DNA of 6,704 nucleotides from Pseudomonadota bacterium (GTDB lineage Bacteria > BMS3Abin14): positions 1 through 6,704 of the forward strand of contig QIFJ01000025.1 in assembly GCA_003229755.1 (NCBI GenBank), in the 5' to 3' direction. The position numbers and the translations under genes were made by a program. A model generated the notes under the pieces. It was not told the DNA's origin and did no database searches. It saw only the letters and a program-made list of their open reading frames with translations. This document shows positions 4,349-6,704 of this stretch, in pieces; the stretch's first letter is position 1, and each line of letters begins with the position of its first letter.

Positions 4349-5515
4349 ATGAAGATAGAACGAGCTGATCGATTGAAAGTACTGCCACCTTACCTTTTCG
4401 CTGAGATCGACAGAAAAAAAGCCGAGCTAGCCGAAAAGGGTGTAGACATTATCAGCCTGGGGATCGGTGATCCGGACCTACCCACGCCGCCGCATATAAT
4501 AGAACGCCTGAAAAGAGCTTCTGAAACAACAGTTAACCATCAATACCCGACCTATGAAGGCATGCCCGCATTCCGCCAGTCCGTTGCCGACTGGTACGGC
4601 TCCAGGTTCGGCGTGGATCTGGATCCTGACAGGGAGATCGTGTCTCTTATCGGCTCCAAGGAGGGAATCGCCCATATTCCCCTGGCATTTATCAATCCAG
4701 GGGAGGTCGTCCTGTGTGCGGACCCGGGCTACCCGGTTTACCGGATCGGGACAATATTCGCTGGCGGAGAGCCGGTTAATATGCCCCTTCTTAAGGAAAA
4801 CGATTTCCTTCCCGATCTGGAATCGATACCTGTCGACATTCTCAAACGCGCAAGAATGATCTTCATAAATTACCCCAACAACCCCACTGCGGCTTCGGCG
4901 GACACCGATTTTTTCCAGAGTGTGGTGGAGTTCGCGACTAAAAACGAAATAATCGTCTGCCATGACGCTGCATATACGGAAGTCTACTACGACGACGAAC
5001 CTCCACACAGTTTTCTGGAAATCCCCGGCGCGAAGGAAATCGGCGTAGAATTTCACTCCCTTTCCAAGACCTACAACATGACGGGATGGAGGATCGGTTT
5101 CGCCTGCGGCAACCCGGAAGTCATTGCGGGACTCGGCAGCATTAAGGCAAATATAGATTCGGGAATTTTTCAGGCTGTTCAGGAAGCCGGGATCGAGGCC
5201 CTGGGATCAGATCAGAAGCCGGTGGCCGATCTCAGAAAAACATACCAGAATAGGAGAGACCTTGCCTGCGGTTTCCTGGAAAAGATGGGTTTTGCCTTCT
5301 CCCTGCCAAAGGCCACCTTCTACCTCTGGGTAAGCGTACCTGAAGGAGTGGGCTCAGCCGATTTCGTGTCCAGAGTTCTTTCCGAAACCGGAGTGATATT
5401 GACGCCAGGCAGCGGTTTCGGTGAATCAGGCGAGGGATATTTCAGGATCTCTCTCACAGTCAACGATGAGCGCCTGACCGAAGCCCTGACCCGGATGAGC
5501 CGGATAGACTGGTAA
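4349..5515 (+). CDS. dapL: LL-diaminopimelate aminotransferase (DapL)
   Basis: DapL transfers an amino group from glutamate to tetrahydrodipicolinate, giving LL-diaminopimelate in one step. It thus replaces the succinylase or acetylase steps DapD, DapC and DapE. The 388-residue product is a fold-type I PLP aminotransferase. The PLP lysine is K240 in HSLSKTYNMTGWRIG, with R248 toward the phosphate. Other cofactor and substrate residues are N178 in NYPNNPT (174-180), D206 and Y209 in HDAAY, and R366 in YFRISLT for the substrate carboxylate. The N-terminus MKIERADRLKVLPPYLFAEI is typical of the shorter bacterial type, not the roughly 410-residue plant and chlamydial one. The neighbouring dapA, dapB, dapF and lysA and the absence of dapD/dapE here support LL-DAP specificity over a generic aspartate-type aminotransferase. 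ATG 4349 was chosen for homology and its ribosome site. folK follows after one base. Confidence 0.93.
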   Translation: MKIERADRLKVLPPYLFAEIDRKKAELAEKGVDIISLGIGDPDLPTPPHIIERLKRASETTVNHQYPTYEGMPAFRQSVADWYGSRFGVDLDPDREIVSLIGSKEGIAHIPLAFINPGEVVLCADPGYPVYRIGTIFAGGEPVNMPLLKENDFLPDLESIPVDILKRARMIFINYPNNPTAASADTDFFQSVVEFATKNEIIVCHDAAYTEVYYDDEPPHSFLEIPGAKEIGVEFHSLSKTYNMTGWRIGFACGNPEVIAGLGSIKANIDSGIFQAVQEAGIEALGSDQKPVADLRKTYQNRRDLACGFLEKMGFAFSLPKATFYLWVSVPEGVGSADFVSRVLSETGVILTPGSGFGESGEGYFRISLTVNDERLTEALTRMSRIDW

Positions 5516-5516
5516 A

Positions 5517-6053
5517 GTGGAGTGCCTGACAGTAATCTATCTGGGCTTGGGAACAAACCTTGGAGTCCGCGAGAAAAATCTTGCTGAAGTTGTCAACAGG
5601 ATCAGCAGAGTAGATGGATTGGTTCTGAACCGCGTTTCCCGGATATATGAAACAAGCCCCGTCGAAGCCTTGGGTCAGGATTACTACAACGCTGTTGCCA
5701 TGGCCCAAACAACTCTGAGTCCTGCAGAACTGTTAACAGCAGCAAAAAAGATCGAAAAAGGTATGGGGCGGATCGACAGTTCAAAGCGCGGTGAGCCCAG
5801 GATCATCGATATTGACATACTACTTTACGGGGAAGAGGTTATTGAGTCACCTGAACTTACTCTGCCTCATCCCGGGATGAAAAAGCGCTTGTTCGTACTC
5901 GTACCCCTGGCGGAACTCACACCAGAGTTGGTCATGCCGGGAGAGACCATGACTGTGAACGAACTTGCTAAAGAGATGTTATCAACCCATGGGGATCAGT
6001 TGATCAAAAGCCTGTGCTCATTTGATGAAATGACCGGGTTACTGATCCCGTGA
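5517..6053 (+). CDS. folK: 6-Hydroxymethyl-7,8-dihydropterin pyrophosphokinase (FolK, HPPK)
   Basis: FolK moves pyrophosphate from ATP to 6-hydroxymethyl-dihydropterin in folate synthesis. The product is 178 residues, longer than E. coli HPPK (about 159) mostly at the C-terminus. The N-terminal YLGLGTNLG (8-16) and YYNAV (56-60, with N58) fit the pterin site. The family signature RGEPRIIDIDILLYG runs 91-105, with R95 and the magnesium aspartates D98 and D100. LPHPGMKKR (116-124) is the conserved distal motif. R85 matches E. coli R82, but the position of E. coli R84 appears to be D87. The start is taken as GTG 5517, one base after the dapL stop, with no clear Shine-Dalgarno; initiation by coupling to dapL termination is likely. 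CTG at 5526 is an alternative. Two in-frame stops, TGA and TAA, end the gene. It has no role in lysine synthesis. Confidence 0.93.
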   Translation: MECLTVIYLGLGTNLGVREKNLAEVVNRISRVDGLVLNRVSRIYETSPVEALGQDYYNAVAMAQTTLSPAELLTAAKKIEKGMGRIDSSKRGEPRIIDIDILLYGEEVIESPELTLPHPGMKKRLFVLVPLAELTPELVMPGETMTVNELAKEMLSTHGDQLIKSLCSFDEMTGLLIP

Positions 6054-6081
6054 TAACTTAATCGAATGTTTCCAGATACTG

Positions 6082-6087
6082 TATAAT
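6082..6087 (+). promoter_or_regulatory. Possible -10 box before the deoxynucleoside kinase
   Basis: A perfect TATAAT lies 13 nt before ATG 6101 in the 47-nt gap after folK. The best upstream match at the right spacing is TTAATC (6058-6063, 18-nt spacing), only three of six bases of TTGACA. Transcription from it would leave a leader of about 7 nt, which still contains AAGG (6095-6098). It may be chance in an AT-rich gap. Confidence 0.3.
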
Positions 6088-6100
6088 TCATTTCAAGGCG

Positions 6101-6704
6101 ATGACTGACAAGAGATACATTGTCGTCGAGGGACCTATCGGCGTTGGGAAAACAAGTCTGATCGAGCTGATCGGGGAAAATTTCGGATCCCGGGTTGTCC
6201 TTGAAAGGGTTACCGAGAATCCGTTTCTGCCCCGCTTCTATCAGAACCCGAAGAGGTACGCATTCCAGGCGCAGATGTTCTTTCTGCTGAGCAGATATCA
6301 GCAACAGAGAGAACTGTCGCAGCAGGATCTTTTCAACCAGAGCATAGTCTGTGACTACCTCTTTGCAAAGGACCGGATCTTCGCATCAGTAAATCTCGAC
6401 GATGACGAGCTGGCTTTGTATCAGCAGATCTATGAACTCATGGATCAGCGGATACCCCGACCGGACCTTGTGATATATCTCCAGGCGCCTACAGAGGTTC
6501 TCCGGCAGAGGATAAAATTGAGGGGGCGGGGATATGAAAGGGAGATCTCCAGAGAATATATCGAAGCTATAAATGAGGCTTACAATCGCTTCTTTTTCAG
6601 TTATAATAAAACACCTCTTCTGATAATCAACACTGCTGAAGTTGATTTTGTCAGGAATCCCGAGGACTTCCAGGACCTTGTCCGGGAGATCCAGAGGATG
6701 AAAA
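6101..6704 (+). CDS. Deoxynucleoside kinase (dCK/dGK-type P-loop family), 3' end off the window
   Basis: This reading frame has no stop before the right edge. The visible 201 residues are probably nearly the whole protein, since bacterial members are usually about 200-220. It would phosphorylate a deoxynucleoside at the 5' position with ATP or another NTP, in nucleotide salvage. The Walker A motif GPIGVGKT is at 11-18. ENPFL (39-43) follows the ERVTE segment, as in family members. A CDYLFAKDRIFA block (84-95) carries the acidic and aromatic residues typical of the substrate site. The arginine-rich lid RIKLRGRGYERE is at 137-148. Substrate preference (dA, dG, dC) cannot be read from the sequence. 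An in-frame stop at 6059-6061 and no other ATG, GTG or TTG before 6101 fix the start. AAGG lies only 2 nt upstream, an unusually short spacing. Confidence 0.9.
   Translation, partial: MTDKRYIVVEGPIGVGKTSLIELIGENFGSRVVLERVTENPFLPRFYQNPKRYAFQAQMFFLLSRYQQQRELSQQDLFNQSIVCDYLFAKDRIFASVNLDDDELALYQQIYELMDQRIPRPDLVIYLQAPTEVLRQRIKLRGRGYEREISREYIEAINEAYNRFFFSYNKTPLLIINTAEVDFVRNPEDFQDLVREIQRMK

Noticed and set aside
4478..5056. Reverse-strand open frame of 192 codons inside dapL
   Set aside because: It is wholly antisense to conserved DapL sequence including its PLP motifs, with no family similarity I recognise.

Overview
The window is a six-gene, same-strand cluster plus one gene cut off at the right edge. 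It encodes every step from aspartate semialdehyde to L-lysine by the diaminopimelate aminotransferase (DapL) route: lysA, dapF, dapA, dapB and dapL. These are followed by folK (folate biosynthesis) and a P-loop deoxynucleoside kinase that runs off the edge. The short DapL type, the gene order, the moderate GC content and the style of the intergenic repeats suggest a deltaproteobacterial (Desulfobacterota-like) or neighbouring environmental lineage. That placement is inference; nothing here fixes the taxon.

Layout. Positions 1-158 hold no identifiable gene but carry two short arrays of 7-nt repeats just before lysA. lysA (159-1409), dapF (1402-2247) and dapA (2249-3127) are tightly packed, with an 8-nt overlap and then a 1-nt gap. 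A 314-nt spacer (3128-3441) separates dapA from dapB. It is filled by two adjacent palindromic, MITE-like elements of about 135-139 bp. The second runs past the dapB start codon, so it supplies the Shine-Dalgarno sequence, the ATG and the first six codons of dapB (3442-4272). A third 7-nt array, four perfect GTTGAAA units, lies between dapB and dapL (4349-5515). folK (5517-6053) starts 1 nt after the dapL stop. The kinase begins at 6101 after a perfect TATAAT and is open at 6704.

How the genes work together. DapA condenses pyruvate with aspartate semialdehyde and DapB reduces the product to tetrahydrodipicolinate. DapL aminates that directly to LL-diaminopimelate, replacing DapD/DapC/DapE. 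DapF epimerises it to meso-diaminopimelate, the cell-wall precursor, and LysA decarboxylates that to lysine. All catalytic residues checked are present, and DapA keeps the residues of the lysine feedback site. FolK and the kinase belong to other pathways and look like passengers of the same transcription unit.

The coding content is ordinary. The interesting part is non-coding: inverted-repeat elements inserted in a compact operon and co-opted as a translation start, and 7-nt arrays at two gene boundaries. I saw no CRISPR array, tRNA, rRNA, transposase or recognisable riboswitch.
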